From positions 124,001 to 188,000 of the forward strand of contig NZ_PKDG01000015.1 of assembly GCF_002863005.1 (NCBI RefSeq): a DNA stretch of 64,000 nt, read 5' to 3'. The translations under genes were made by a program, and so were the position numbers. The notes under the pieces are model-generated. The model was not told the origin of the DNA and searched no databases. It saw only the letters and a program-made list of their open reading frames with translations. The stretch comes from Pseudoxanthomonas sp. (lineage in GTDB: Bacteria > Pseudomonadota > Gammaproteobacteria > Xanthomonadales > Xanthomonadaceae). This document shows positions 34,037 to 43,040 of this stretch, piece by piece (positions within the stretch are counted from its first letter, which is position 1; each line of letters starts with the position of its first letter).

Positions 34037-36850
34037 ATGAACGATGCGACCTCGTCCCTGGACACGGAACGCGATGCACTGATCGAACGCGGCCTGGCGC
34101 GACTGCGCGCCGTGTCCGCCGACATGGAGGGACTGCTCGCAGACACCGGCCACGTCGATCGTGTGTCGAGCGTGATCGCCACGAGCGACCTCGCGCTCGA
34201 AACCCTGCGCCGCCAGCCCGATCTGCTGACCGTACTGCTGCGCGACGATGGCGCCGCGCCGTGGCCGGTGCACGCACTGACGATCGACAATATTGCCCAG
34301 TGGCCCGAGCTGCTCCGCCGCTACCGGACCGCCGAGTCGACTCGGCTGGTGTGGCGCGACGTGCATGGCCTGGACACGGTCGACGACACGCTGGCCGGCA
34401 CCACGCGCCTGGCCGAGGTCTGCCTGCAGACCGCGCTCGACGCGCTGGAAGCCGAGTTCGCGCAACGCCATGGCGTCGTGCGTGCACCCGACGGTAGTGT
34501 GCAGCGCCTGGTGGTGTTCGGCCTGGGCAAGCTGGGCGGCGGTGAACTGAATTTCTCTTCCGATATCGACCTGGTCTATGCGTATCCGCAAGGGGGCGAA
34601 TCCGATGGCGCGCGATCGCTCGCCGCCGAGGACTACTTCATGCGGCTGGGCCAGCGTCTGGCGAAACTCCTGGATGAGCCGACCGTCGACGGCTTCTGCC
34701 ATCGCGTCGACCTTCGCCTGCGCCCTTTCGGCAATGCGGGTCGCCTTGCGTTGTCGTTCGCCGGCATGGACCTGTACTTCCAGCGCGAAGGCCGCGACTG
34801 GGAACGCTATGCATGGTTGAAGGCGCGCGCGGTCGCCGGCGACATCGAGGCGGGGGAGCGCTGGCTGGAGTCATTGCGGCCGTTCGTCTATCGCCGGTAC
34901 CTGGACTACACCGCCCTCGATGGCCTGCGCGAAATGAAGGCCGCCATCGCCGCCGAGGTCGCGCGCCGCGAACTGGCCGACGACATCAAGCGCGGCCCGG
35001 GCGGCATCCGCGAAATCGAATTCCTGGTGCAGGCCTTGCAGCTCATCCGCGGGGGGCGCGAAGCGACCCTGCGCGAACGGCGCCTGCGCGTGGCGCTGCC
35101 GGCGCTGGTGGCGGCACGCCAGGTGTCGCCGGAGGAAGGCGAGGCGCTGATACAGGCCTACCGTTTCCTGCGCCGGCTGGAGAACCGCCTGCAGATGCTG
35201 CGCGATGCACAGACGCACGCACTGCCCGAGGATCCGCTGGAGCGTCACCGCATCGCACGGGGTCTCGACCATCCGGATTGGGAAGCGCTGCGTGCGGCCC
35301 TGGATGTGCAGCGCGCACGCGTGTCCGCCGAGTTCGCCGAACTGCTGGCGCCGCGCCAGCGCGATGCCGCGCCGGGTGCGCTGGCGCTGTACTGGCGCGC
35401 ATTGCCCGACGGGGGCGATGCGCAGGTGCTGGCGTCGTCCGGATTCGCCGATGCCGGCAGCGCGGATGGCGCACTGCGCGAATTCGTGCAGTTCAGTGGC
35501 GTGCGCGCGTTGTCCGATGCCGCGCGCGCGCGCCTGGATCGCGTGGTGCCCGCCTTGCTCGATGCCTGCGCGCGTTCGTTGCAGCCGGATGCCGCGCTGC
35601 GCCGCGTGCTGTCGCTGCTGCAGGCCATCCTGCGGCGCGCAAGCTATCTGGCCCTGCTCGATGAGCAACCCAGCGCGTTGGGGCGGCTGGTCGACGTCCT
35701 GGCACGCAGCGCACTGTTGTCCGAACGGCTGGCCCAGTACCCGTTGTTGCTGGACGAACTGCTGGACACGCGCGTCTCCGGCCCGATGCCCGACCGCGAC
35801 GAACTGCGCGCGGAGTGCGAGGCCGCGCTGCTCGAAGACGATCCGGAGACGTGCCTGCGCGTATTGAACGAGCGCCGCCTGGCCCTTAGCTTCCGCGTGG
35901 CGCTGGCCGCGCTGGACGGACGCCAGTCGGCGCGCGACAGCGTGCGCCAGCTGGCATGGCTGGCGGACGAAGTCGTTGGGGTCGTGGTGCAGGTCGCCAC
36001 GCGCGACGTCGCCGCCTCGCACGGCGTGGTCGGGTCGGGCCGGTTCGCGGTGGTGGGTTACGGCAGCCTCGGCGGCGAAGAACTCGGCTTCGGCTCCGAT
36101 CTCGACCTCGTGTTCCTGTTCGATGCGCCGCCGGAGGCGGACTCCGATGGGCTGCGGCCGATGGAAGCGGGTCGCTGGTATGCGCGGTTGGCGCAGAAGA
36201 TCGTGGCATTGCTCGGCGCGGTCACGGCAGCGGGCCGACTCTACGACGTGGATGTGCGCCTGCGCCCGGACGGCGCGAAAGGCCTGCTGGTGTCGTCGCT
36301 GGCCAGTTTCACGGAGTACCAGCGCGAGCGCGCATGGACGTGGGAACACCAGGCGCTGGTCCGCGCGCGCGCCATCGCCGGCGATGCCACGCTGCGGCAG
36401 GCGTTCGAAGACGTGCGGACGGCCACGCTGGCGCGCGCGCGCGACGCCGGCGCACTGCGCGATGACGTGATCAGGATGCGTGCGCGCATGCGCAGCGAGC
36501 TGGACCGCAGCGATGCCGCCCGCTTCGACCTGAAGCAGGGGGCGGGAGGCCTGGTCGACCTCGAGTTCCTGGTGCAGTACCTGGTACTGCGTGACGCAGC
36601 GGCGCAACCGGCCCTGCTGTCGCCCCGCGATACGCCCGGCCTTGTCGCGACGCTGGCGGCGCAAGGGGCACTGTCGACGGACGAGGCCGACGCCCTCGAT
36701 GCCGTGCATGCGACCTTCGTCGCCGAAGGTCTGGGCTGCACGCTCGACCGGCGTCCGCGGCTGGTGGTCGAGAACGCGGCACTGGCGACGGCCCGCGCGG
36801 TGGTGCAGCGGACCACGGCGGCGCACGGACTTGCCTTCGATCCAGCGTAG
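34037..36850 (+). CDS. glnE: Bifunctional glutamine synthetase adenylyltransferase/removase
   Basis: GlnE attaches AMP to glutamine synthetase and removes it, according to the state of PII. The 937-residue protein has two nucleotidyltransferase domains: the N-terminal removase with [17 protein letters not shown] (Asp176, Asp178) and the C-terminal transferase with [18 protein letters not shown] (Asp688, Asp690), joined by helical linkers. Length is normal for the family. It is a lone gene between two repeat elements and a convergent gene. Confidence 0.96.
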   Translation: MNDATSSLDTERDALIERGLARLRAVSADMEGLLADTGHVDRVSSVIATSDLALETLRRQPDLLTVLLRDDGAAPWPVHALTIDNIAQWPELLRRYRTAESTRLVWRDVHGLDTVDDTLAGTTRLAEVCLQTALDALEAEFAQRHGVVRAPDGSVQRLVVFGLGKLGGGELNFSSDIDLVYAYPQGGESDGARSLAAEDYFMRLGQRLAKLLDEPTVDGFCHRVDLRLRPFGNAGRLALSFAGMDLYFQREGRDWERYAWLKARAVAGDIEAGERWLESLRPFVYRRYLDYTALDGLREMKAAIAAEVARRELADDIKRGPGGIREIEFLVQALQLIRGGREATLRERRLRVALPALVAARQVSPEEGEALIQAYRFLRRLENRLQMLRDAQTHALPEDPLERHRIARGLDHPDWEALRAALDVQRARVSAEFAELLAPRQRDAAPGALALYWRALPDGGDAQVLASSGFADAGSADGALREFVQFSGVRALSDAARARLDRVVPALLDACARSLQPDAALRRVLSLLQAILRRASYLALLDEQPSALGRLVDVLARSALLSERLAQYPLLLDELLDTRVSGPMPDRDELRAECEAALLEDDPETCLRVLNERRLALSFRVALAALDGRQSARDSVRQLAWLADEVVGVVVQVATRDVAASHGVVGSGRFAVVGYGSLGGEELGFGSDLDLVFLFDAPPEADSDGLRPMEAGRWYARLAQKIVALLGAVTAAGRLYDVDVRLRPDGAKGLLVSSLASFTEYQRERAWTWEHQALVRARAIAGDATLRQAFEDVRTATLARARDAGALRDDVIRMRARMRSELDRSDAARFDLKQGAGGLVDLEFLVQYLVLRDAAAQPALLSPRDTPGLVATLAAQGALSTDEADALDAVHATFVAEGLGCTLDRRPRLVVENAALATARAVVQRTTAAHGLAFDPA

Positions 36851-36863
36851 CCCTTCGTTCTTT

Positions 36864-36979
36864 GTAGGAGCGGGCCATGCCCCTCCCTCACCCGATTCCT
36901 TGCAGGAGCGGGCCGCGCCCCCGATGCTCTTGATTCGGCATCCGGTGCGAACAGCATCGCGGTCAGGACCCGCTTCTAC
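36864..36979 (+). repeat. GTAG-type repeat cluster after glnE
   Basis: GTAGGAGCGGGCCATGCCC at 36864, a related unit CAGGAGCGGGCCGCGCCC near 36902, and an inverted end ATCGCGGTCAGGACCCGCTTC then TAC at 36956-36979. The right end carries the stop codon of the ELM1-like gene on the minus strand. A related partial copy is at 14148-14208. Confidence 0.8.
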
Positions 36980-37956
36980 AAAGAATTGCTTGTATGTCCC
37001 TTCCAGCCAGGGAGGTCCAGGCGGGCGCGCACGTCGGCGGCGATGCGGGCGGTTTCGCGCAAGGGTTCACCGTCGAAGGCAGGCGACGCGTCGGCGAGAT
37101 CGCGGATGCGTCCGCGCGCGACCAGCGTGTCCAGGAAGCGGCGGGGACGTCCGCCAACGCGATCCGGCTCGAAGACCTGCACGGGCACGCGCGTGCCGCA
37201 GGCTTCCGACACCATGTTGACCGATTCCGGCGTGCAGACGATGCGGTCGGCCCAGGCCAGCAGCCCTGCGTAGGGATTGGGACCGTCGCTCGCATCGCAC
37301 CAGAGCACGGTGTGCGGACGCGCGGCGTAGCGTTGGCGAACGCGCTGCACGATGTCGCGGGAGGTGCGTCGCGACGTCGTGATCATCAGGCTGCCTGCGC
37401 CCGTCGTGTCGTCGAGCGCCGTGGCGAGGCGTGCGAACGCAGCGTCGTCGAAGGCATAGTGCGTGCTGCCGCCGCCGATCAGCAGTGCCGTGCGTGGCGA
37501 GGGCAGGGCAGCCAACGCCGCGAACGCGCCGCGCGCAGCGGACAGCCAGGCGTCGTCGACCGGATTCAGGCTGCCGAGCAGGGTGAGCACGTTCGCGCCG
37601 GCCAGTCCGTCGTGCGCTGGGGCGATCACCAGATCCCAATGCGACGGATCGATGCGAGGGTCGAGGATCTGGACGACGCGGCTGCAGCGATCGCGCAGCA
37701 GCCGCGTCGCCAGCGCCGCCTGGCGTCCGCAGCCGATGGCCAGCGCGGGCGGTGCGTTCCACATGGCGCGGAAGGCAGGTCCGAACGCGCTCGGCGCGCC
37801 GGGTAGCGAACGCGGCGCCACCCAGCGCCAGGGCGCGCGCGCCGCCAGCGTGATCTCGTCCGCGTGCAGGCCCAGGGCGCGCGCCAGCGCCGCAGCCTGC
37901 CGCACATTGCCGGCATGGCCGTCGCTCAGCGTGCAGAGGCGGGGCGCATCGGCCAT
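36976..37956 (-). CDS. ELM1-family protein (mitochondrial fission ELM1-like)
   Basis: A 326-residue protein of the ELM1 family (LSDGHAGNVRQAAALARAL at the N-terminus, VQILDPRIDPSHWDLVIAP, GGGSTHYAFDD and the C-terminal TPESVNMVSEA and PVQVFEPDR). Bacterial members look like GT-B-fold glycosyltransferases in shape and are widespread, but their function is not known. The stop codon TAG is the complement of the CTA in the repeat's outer CTAC end, so the repeat has set the 3' end. ATG 37956 was preferred to GTG 37977. Confidence 0.85.
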   Translation of the reverse strand: MADAPRLCTLSDGHAGNVRQAAALARALGLHADEITLAARAPWRWVAPRSLPGAPSAFGPAFRAMWNAPPALAIGCGRQAALATRLLRDRCSRVVQILDPRIDPSHWDLVIAPAHDGLAGANVLTLLGSLNPVDDAWLSAARGAFAALAALPSPRTALLIGGGSTHYAFDDAAFARLATALDDTTGAGSLMITTSRRTSRDIVQRVRQRYAARPHTVLWCDASDGPNPYAGLLAWADRIVCTPESVNMVSEACGTRVPVQVFEPDRVGGRPRRFLDTLVARGRIRDLADASPAFDGEPLRETARIAADVRARLDLPGWKGHTSNSL

Positions 37957-38031
37957 CACAGGACTTTTTCGTTCCACTGGTTAAAACAATCCGTTCCGGG
38001 GCGATTGGATGTGGCCATAGTCAGGACACTC

Positions 38032-38037
38032 TACACT
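38032..38037 (+). promoter_or_regulatory. Putative -10 box of the nitroreductase gene
   Basis: TACACT (4 of 6) lies 58 bases before the ATG at 38096 in the 139-base gap that also holds the ELM1-like gene's promoter region on the minus strand. No -35 match at the right distance. Confidence 0.3.
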
Positions 38038-38095
38038 CCCCCGCATTCGCTGGCCCGGCACCTCGGGCTTCCCTCCCTTCCGCTGCAGGTTGCCC

Positions 38096-38683
38096 ATGTC
38101 CCACGCCCTCGACGCCGCTTCGCTCGACCAGTTGTTCCGCACTGCGCGCACCTACAACGCCTTTAGTGGCGAGGTCAGCGACGACACGCTGCGCCAGTTG
38201 TACGACCTGCTGAAGTTCGGCCCCACGCAGGCCAACACCACGCCGGCGCGCTTCGTGTTCGTGAAGTCGGCCGAGGCCAAGGCCAAGCTGGGTCCGACGC
38301 TGGACGAGGGCAACTATGCCAAGACGATGGCGGCACCGGTGACGGTGATCATCGGGCGCGACGAGGACTTCCACGAGAAGCTGCCGTTCCTGTTCCCGCA
38401 CACCGATGCCAAGGCCTGGTTCGAGGGGCCGCGCGAGAACCGGTTCAAGCCGGCGCTGCGCAATGCGAGCCTGCAGGCGGCCTACCTGATCCTCGCCGCG
38501 CGCGCGCTCGGCCTGGACGCCGGCCCCATGACCGGCTTCAATGCCGGCAAGGTCGACGAGGCTTTCTTCGCCGGCACCGCGATCAAGTCCGACATCCTGG
38601 TCAACCTCGGCCATGGCGATCCGTCCAGCATCTTCCCGCGTTCCCCGCGCCTGGGCTTCGACGAAGCCGCGCGCATCCTCTGA
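38096..38683 (+). CDS. RutE-like nitroreductase (malonic semialdehyde reductase family)
   Basis: A 195-residue flavin-dependent nitroreductase-fold protein. It matches the RutE/YdfG-type group: [37 protein letters not shown], and [26 protein letters not shown]. RutE reduces malonic semialdehyde to 3-hydroxypropionate in uracil breakdown, but no other rut gene is nearby, so the substrate is inferred from family only. The start is ATG 38096, not the TTG six bases upstream. It ends 25 bases before the YceI gene. Confidence 0.87.
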   Translation: MSHALDAASLDQLFRTARTYNAFSGEVSDDTLRQLYDLLKFGPTQANTTPARFVFVKSAEAKAKLGPTLDEGNYAKTMAAPVTVIIGRDEDFHEKLPFLFPHTDAKAWFEGPRENRFKPALRNASLQAAYLILAARALGLDAGPMTGFNAGKVDEAFFAGTAIKSDILVNLGHGDPSSIFPRSPRLGFDEAARIL

Positions 38684-38708
38684 TACCCCACCCACCGGAG
38701 ATTTCCCC

Positions 38709-39287
38709 ATGCGCAAGACCCTGCTCGTTGCCGCCCTGTTCGCCTTCGCCGGTGCCGCGTTCGCCGCGCCGGTGACCTACAAGCTCGATCCCGGCCATAC
38801 CAATGTGCTGGCCAGCTGGAACCACTTCGGCTACTCGAACCCGAGCGCCAACTTCGGCCAGGCCGACGGCACCCTCGTGTACGACGCCGACAAGGTTTCG
38901 GCCTCCAGCGTGCAGGTCACCCTGCCGCTGACCGGCCTGAGCGCGCTGGCCGACCAGTTCTACGACCACCTGACCAGCGACAAGTGGTTCGACGCCGCCA
39001 AGTACCCCAGCGCCACCTTCAAGAGCACGAAGGTCGAGGCTGCCGGCGAAGGCAAGCTGAAGGTCACCGGCGACCTGACCATCAAGGGCGTCACCAAGCC
39101 GGTGGTGCTGGACGTGACCCTCAACAAGGCCGGCGAGCACCCGATGAAGAAGGTGCCGGCGATCGGCTTCGACGCCACCGCCACCGTGAAGCGCAGCGAC
39201 TTCGGCCTGGGTGCCTATGCGCCGATGGTCAGCGACGAAGTCACGCTGAAGATCACCACCGAAGCGACGGCCGACGCCAAGAAGTAA
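38709..39287 (+). CDS. YceI family periplasmic protein
   Basis: A 192-residue precursor with a cleavable signal peptide (LLVAALFAFAGAAFA-APV). The mature part is a YceI-type lipocalin-like barrel: YKLDPGHTNVLASWNHFGYSN, KYPSATFKSTKV, GDLTIKGVTKPVVLDV. Members bind polyisoprenoids (TT1927b) or occur with membrane cytochrome genes; the ligand here is unknown. A GGAG sequence eight bases before the ATG is a good RBS. Confidence 0.93.
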   Translation: MRKTLLVAALFAFAGAAFAAPVTYKLDPGHTNVLASWNHFGYSNPSANFGQADGTLVYDADKVSASSVQVTLPLTGLSALADQFYDHLTSDKWFDAAKYPSATFKSTKVEAAGEGKLKVTGDLTIKGVTKPVVLDVTLNKAGEHPMKKVPAIGFDATATVKRSDFGLGAYAPMVSDEVTLKITTEATADAKK

Positions 39288-39313
39288 GCCGGTTCCCTCG
39301 CCGACGTTATCCC

Positions 39314-39345
39314 GAACGCCGCCCCCAGGGGCGGCGTTCTTCGTT
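39314..39345 (+). terminator. Hairpin after the YceI gene
   Basis: A 12-bp perfect stem (39314-39325 with 39328-39339, GAACGCCGCCCC and complement) with a two-base gap, followed by TTCGTTG. It lies 26 bases after the stop. The T-run is short, so termination strength is uncertain. Confidence 0.6.
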
Positions 39346-39382
39346 GCCGGCACCGCGCCTTGGGACGGTCCGGGGCGGCTGT

Positions 39383-39388
39383 TAGACT
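39383..39388 (+). promoter_or_regulatory. Putative -10 box of the zinc finger gene
   Basis: TAGACT lies 32 bases before the ATG at 39421. No matching -35 box was found. Confidence 0.25.
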
Positions 39389-39420
39389 GGGCACCCCCTG
39401 TTCCGCGATTCGCCACCGCC

Positions 39421-39618
39421 ATGAGCCAGACCGCCACCGCGCCCGCCAACGCCGAGAAGCGCTACACCGTGTCGCGGAGCGACCTGCCGCTGAGCTGCCC
39501 GCTGCCGTCCATGGCGCTGTGGAATTCGCATCCGCGCGTCTACCTGCCCATCGAGGACGCGCCCGGGGGCGACGTGCAGTGCCCGTACTGCGGGTCGCAC
39601 TTCGTCCTGGCCGACTGA
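39421..39618 (+). CDS. Zinc finger (zf-CHCC) domain protein
   Basis: A 65-residue protein with a C-terminal CPYCGSHF zinc knuckle, a conserved His (NSHPRVYLPIED) and an N-terminal Cys in LSCPLPS, matching the zf-CHCC family. The mitochondrial homologue is complex I subunit NDUFS6; the bacterial role is unproved. The next gene, a glycosyltransferase, starts 36 bases later. Confidence 0.88.
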   Translation: MSQTATAPANAEKRYTVSRSDLPLSCPLPSMALWNSHPRVYLPIEDAPGGDVQCPYCGSHFVLAD

Positions 39619-39654
39619 CCGGACGATGCCGGCCTTCCGCATGGCCCGCCGACC

Positions 39655-40794
39655 ATGCGCCGACTGACCGTCGTCCAGTTGCTGCCGGCGCTGGAATCCG
39701 GCGGTGTCGAACGCTCCACCCTGGAGGTCGCCGATGCACTGGTGCGCGCCGGCCATCGCGCCGTGGTCGTCTCGGCCGGCGGACGCCTTGAACCCGCCCT
39801 GCGCAGCAGTGGCGCCGAACACATCACCCTCGCCATCGGCCGCAAGTCGCTGCTGACGCTGCGCCATGTGGCCGCACTGCGGCAGCTGTTCGCGCAGGTC
39901 GGTGCCGACATCGTGCATGCGCGCTCGCGCCTGCCGGCGTGGCTGGGCCTGTGGGCGCTGCGCGGCATGCCGGCGACGTCGCGGCCCCGTTTCGTCACCA
40001 CCATGCACGGGCTCAATTCGCCGAGCCGCTACAGCGCCGTGATGACCCATGGCGAACGCGTGATCTGCGTGTCGGACACGGTGCGTCGCTACCTGCTGCA
40101 GCACTACCCGCGCACGGATCCGCGCAAGCTGGTGGTGATCCTGCGTGGCATCGACCCGGCGCAGTTCCCGCGCGCCGCCCATCCTGATGCCAGTGCGCGT
40201 GCATGGGCAGCCGATCAACATCCCGCACTGGCGGGCGACGGTCCACTGCTGCTGTTGCCGGGTCGTGGCACGCGCCTGAAAGGACACCAGGAGGCGCTGA
40301 CACTGCTGGGCAAGCTGCGTGATCAGGGTATCGACGCGCGCCTGTGGATGCCCGGTACGCGCGAACACGGGCGCGAGCAGTACGTGATCGATCTGGAAAC
40401 CGAGGCACGACGCGCTGGATTCGCCGATGCCCTCGCCATCACGCCGCCGACAGCGGAGATCGCGCGCGCCTACGCCGCCAGCGATCTGGTGCTGCAGCTG
40501 TCGCGTAAACCGGAAGCCTTCGGCCGTACCGTCATCGAAAGCCTGTCGGTGGGACGTCCCGTGGTTGGATGGGCTCACGGCGGCGTGGGAGAACTGCTGG
40601 AGGAACTGCAGCCCGGCGGCGCGGTGCCTGCGTTCGATGCGCGTCGCCTGCACGACACCGTGATGGCGTTCCTCGCGCATCCGCCGCCGGCATTGGCTAC
40701 GATGGAGTCCTACACCCTGCGCGCGATGCAGGACGCCACGCTCGCCCTCTACCACGATCTCGCCGATGACCGCCGACTCGCCATCGATCCCTGA
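39655..40794 (+). CDS. GT4-family glycosyltransferase
   Basis: A 379-residue GT-B transferase. N-terminal VVQLLPALESGGVERSTLEVA binds the acceptor; the C-terminal domain has LLPGRGTRLKGHQEAL and the EX7E motif (EAFGRTVIE), typical of retaining GT4 enzymes. It likely adds a sugar to lipid A core or O-antigen, judging by the following ligase and acyltransferase genes. The stop overlaps the ligase start by 29 bases. Confidence 0.9.
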   Translation: MRRLTVVQLLPALESGGVERSTLEVADALVRAGHRAVVVSAGGRLEPALRSSGAEHITLAIGRKSLLTLRHVAALRQLFAQVGADIVHARSRLPAWLGLWALRGMPATSRPRFVTTMHGLNSPSRYSAVMTHGERVICVSDTVRRYLLQHYPRTDPRKLVVILRGIDPAQFPRAAHPDASARAWAADQHPALAGDGPLLLLPGRGTRLKGHQEALTLLGKLRDQGIDARLWMPGTREHGREQYVIDLETEARRAGFADALAITPPTAEIARAYAASDLVLQLSRKPEAFGRTVIESLSVGRPVVGWAHGGVGELLEELQPGGAVPAFDARRLHDTVMAFLAHPPPALATMESYTLRAMQDATLALYHDLADDRRLAIDP

Positions 40795-42088
40795 TACGTC
40801 CGCCCATCGTGCACCGCACGGCTGGCGCTGGGCGCCTGCCTGGGTGCTGACGTTCGTCGCCCTGTGGCCGGCGCCGGGGTATGCGGAAGGCGTGATGGTG
40901 CTGGGTGCCCTGGCGGCGATCATCCGCCTGTTGCTCGGCCGTTTCCGGGGCAGCGCGCGCCTGCTCAGCGGGGCGGCGTGGGCGCTGACCAGCGCCCTGT
41001 TCGCTGCGTACTGGTTGCCCCAGGCGATCTCCGCGATCGATGCGGTCGATGCGCCCCGCGCATTGCGCGAGGCGGCGGTGGACCTGCGCTACCTGCCGTT
41101 CCTCTGGCTGGTGGCGGCCTCCGTCGCGAACGCGCGCGCGCGGCACACCACGTTCACCGGGCTGGCCGTCATCGTGGCCGTCTGGACGATCGACGCGCTG
41201 GCGCAGGCGCTGTTCGGCACCAGCCCGTTGTTCTGGGGCCTGGACCAGCTCAAGCACCTGATCAGCGGACGCCCGATGTGCACGGCGGAGCAGATGGCCG
41301 GCATCGACCGCCTCAGCGGCTTCCTCGGTCCCTGCAACCGCAAGCTTGGCGTGGTGATGGCGAGCCTGTCGCCGTTCCTGCTGTTCGCCGCTGCCCGACG
41401 CCTGCAGGTCGCGGGCTGGCTGCTGGCCTCGGCGGCGATCGGTGTCGTGGTGCTGCTGGCGGGCGCGCGCGCTGCCTGGATCACCTATGCACTGGTGCTG
41501 GTGTTCTCGGGCTGGAAGCTGCTGGGCTGGAAGCGGCTGCTGGCCGTGTTCGCCTTCGGCGCCGTGCTGCTGGCGGTGCTGACCGTAGCGTCGCCGCAGG
41601 TGCGCGAGCGCATCCTGCTCACCACCCATGCCCTGACCGCCAGCGAGGCGGGCGTGGACACGGCATTGTCCGGACGTGGCCAGATCTGGTCGGCGGCAGG
41701 CTGCATGATCGCGCGCCATCCGGTGAACGGAGTCGGCGCGCGGGGCTTCCGCGAAGCGTTTCCCGCCTGCGATGCCAGCGCCGATGGACGACCGGCGTGG
41801 GGACAGGGCCCCGCGTACCACGCCCACCAGATCGTACTCGAGGTGCTCAGCGAGACCGGCATCATCGGTCTGCTGCTGTGGCTGGCGGGCGCGGCGCTGG
41901 CATGGCGCGCGTGGCGCTATGCCAGGCCGCAGGCCAAGGACCGGGCGCGGCCCGCCATGCTGGCGCTGGCGGTCACGGTATTTCCTTTCAACACCCACCT
42001 GGCGTTCTATTCGACGTTCTGGGGTGGCCTGACCCTGATGCTCGCGGCGCTATACGCAGGCAGCCTGCTCGCGCGCGATGACGAATGA
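40766..42088 (+). CDS. O-antigen ligase-like membrane protein (Wzy_C)
   Basis: A 440-residue inner-membrane protein with about eleven hydrophobic segments. The periplasmic loop in the second half (SGRGQIWSAAGCMIARHPVNGVGARGF ... HAHQIVLEVLSETGIIGLLLW) has the Wzy_C/WaaL pattern and the conserved His. It could ligate O-antigen to lipid A core or polymerise O-units; ligase and polymerase cannot be told apart by sequence alone. The stop overlaps the next gene by 11 bases. Confidence 0.85.
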   Translation: MTADSPSIPDTSAHRAPHGWRWAPAWVLTFVALWPAPGYAEGVMVLGALAAIIRLLLGRFRGSARLLSGAAWALTSALFAAYWLPQAISAIDAVDAPRALREAAVDLRYLPFLWLVAASVANARARHTTFTGLAVIVAVWTIDALAQALFGTSPLFWGLDQLKHLISGRPMCTAEQMAGIDRLSGFLGPCNRKLGVVMASLSPFLLFAAARRLQVAGWLLASAAIGVVVLLAGARAAWITYALVLVFSGWKLLGWKRLLAVFAFGAVLLAVLTVASPQVRERILLTTHALTASEAGVDTALSGRGQIWSAAGCMIARHPVNGVGARGFREAFPACDASADGRPAWGQGPAYHAHQIVLEVLSETGIIGLLLWLAGAALAWRAWRYARPQAKDRARPAMLALAVTVFPFNTHLAFYSTFWGGLTLMLAALYAGSLLARDDE

Positions 42089-42983
42089 GCGTTCGCCCGG
42101 CCGGCGCTGCTGGTTCATAGCGCCCGCCAACCTGCTGGCCCATGGCGTCGCACGCCTGCCGCAGGCGGTGCTGCTGGCGATGGGGCGTCTGGCCACCTTC
42201 CTGCTGTGGCCCCTGCTGGCCAAGCGCCGGCGGCATGCGGCCACCAACATCGCACTGTGTTTTCCCGAGCGCGACGCGCAGGCGCAGGCACGTCTGCTGC
42301 GCGACACCGTCCGTGCCACGGTGACCGGGGCGCTCGAACTCATCCGCGGCTGGTACGCCCCCGCCCATGCGCTGCGCGGGCTTGCCGACGTGCAAGGGCT
42401 GGAACACGTGCGCGCCGCGCAGGCGCGGGGACGCGGCATCCTGCTGTTCGGCGGACACATCCCGCATTCGGAACTGTGCGCGCGACTGCTCGGCGAGGCA
42501 CTGGGCGAACGCGTGACCATCGTCGCGCGGCGCAACAACGATCCCTGCGTCGAGCGCCTGCTGGACGGCGCGCGGCGTCGCGTGTTCGCCGACGTGATCG
42601 CCAAGAAGGACGTGCGCGGCCTGCTGCGCGCATTGTCGCGCGGCGGCATCGTGGCGTATTCGGCCGACCAGGATTTCAACTACCAGAATGCGTTCGTGCC
42701 GTTCTTCGGGGTGCCGGCCGCCACGCTGACCGCCACGCCGGATCTCGCGCGCCGCGGCAATGCGGTGGTATTGCCGTTCTGGTTCCATCGCGACGATGAC
42801 GGTCGCTACCAGCTGCGCGTCGAGCCCACCTGGCGCGGATGGCCGAGTGGCGACCCGGTGCAGGACGCCGCCCGCTACATGGCCGAGCTGGAGGCGGTCG
42901 TGCGCCAGCATCCTGAGCAGTATCTGTGGGTGCACCGGCGGTTCAAGACACGGCCACCCGGCGAGCCGAACCTCTATCGGTAG
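42078..42983 (+). CDS. Lipid A biosynthesis acyltransferase-like protein, copy 1
   Basis: A 301-residue member of the LpxL/LpxM (HtrB/MsbB) family, a membrane-associated acyltransferase for the secondary acyl chains of lipid A. The HX4E motif is His127 to Glu132 (HIPHSE), and NIALCFPE, SADQDFNYQNAFVPFFG and YLWVHRRFK are conserved. The variant GGHIPHSELC differs from the usual GHFTTLE. It is followed tail to tail by a paralogue on the other strand, whose stop codon overlaps its own end by ten bases. Confidence 0.9.
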   Translation: MTNERSPGRRCWFIAPANLLAHGVARLPQAVLLAMGRLATFLLWPLLAKRRRHAATNIALCFPERDAQAQARLLRDTVRATVTGALELIRGWYAPAHALRGLADVQGLEHVRAAQARGRGILLFGGHIPHSELCARLLGEALGERVTIVARRNNDPCVERLLDGARRRVFADVIAKKDVRGLLRALSRGGIVAYSADQDFNYQNAFVPFFGVPAATLTATPDLARRGNAVVLPFWFHRDDDGRYQLRVEPTWRGWPSGDPVQDAARYMAELEAVVRQHPEQYLWVHRRFKTRPPGEPNLYR

Positions 42984-43040
42984 AGTTCGCCGCGCCCGTC
43001 GGGCTGGCGCTTGAAGCGGCGATGGATCCACAGGTACTGC
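42921..43040. repeat. Long imperfect palindrome at the junction of the acyltransferase genes
   Basis: Both genes end YLW(V/I)HRRFK...LYR and meet in a tail-to-tail arrangement, so 42921-42983 and its complement on the other strand form an imperfect inverted repeat. The centre is CTCTATCGGTAGAG, where each strand reads CTC TA(T/C) CG(G/A) TAG, Leu-Tyr-Arg-stop. Confidence 0.75.
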
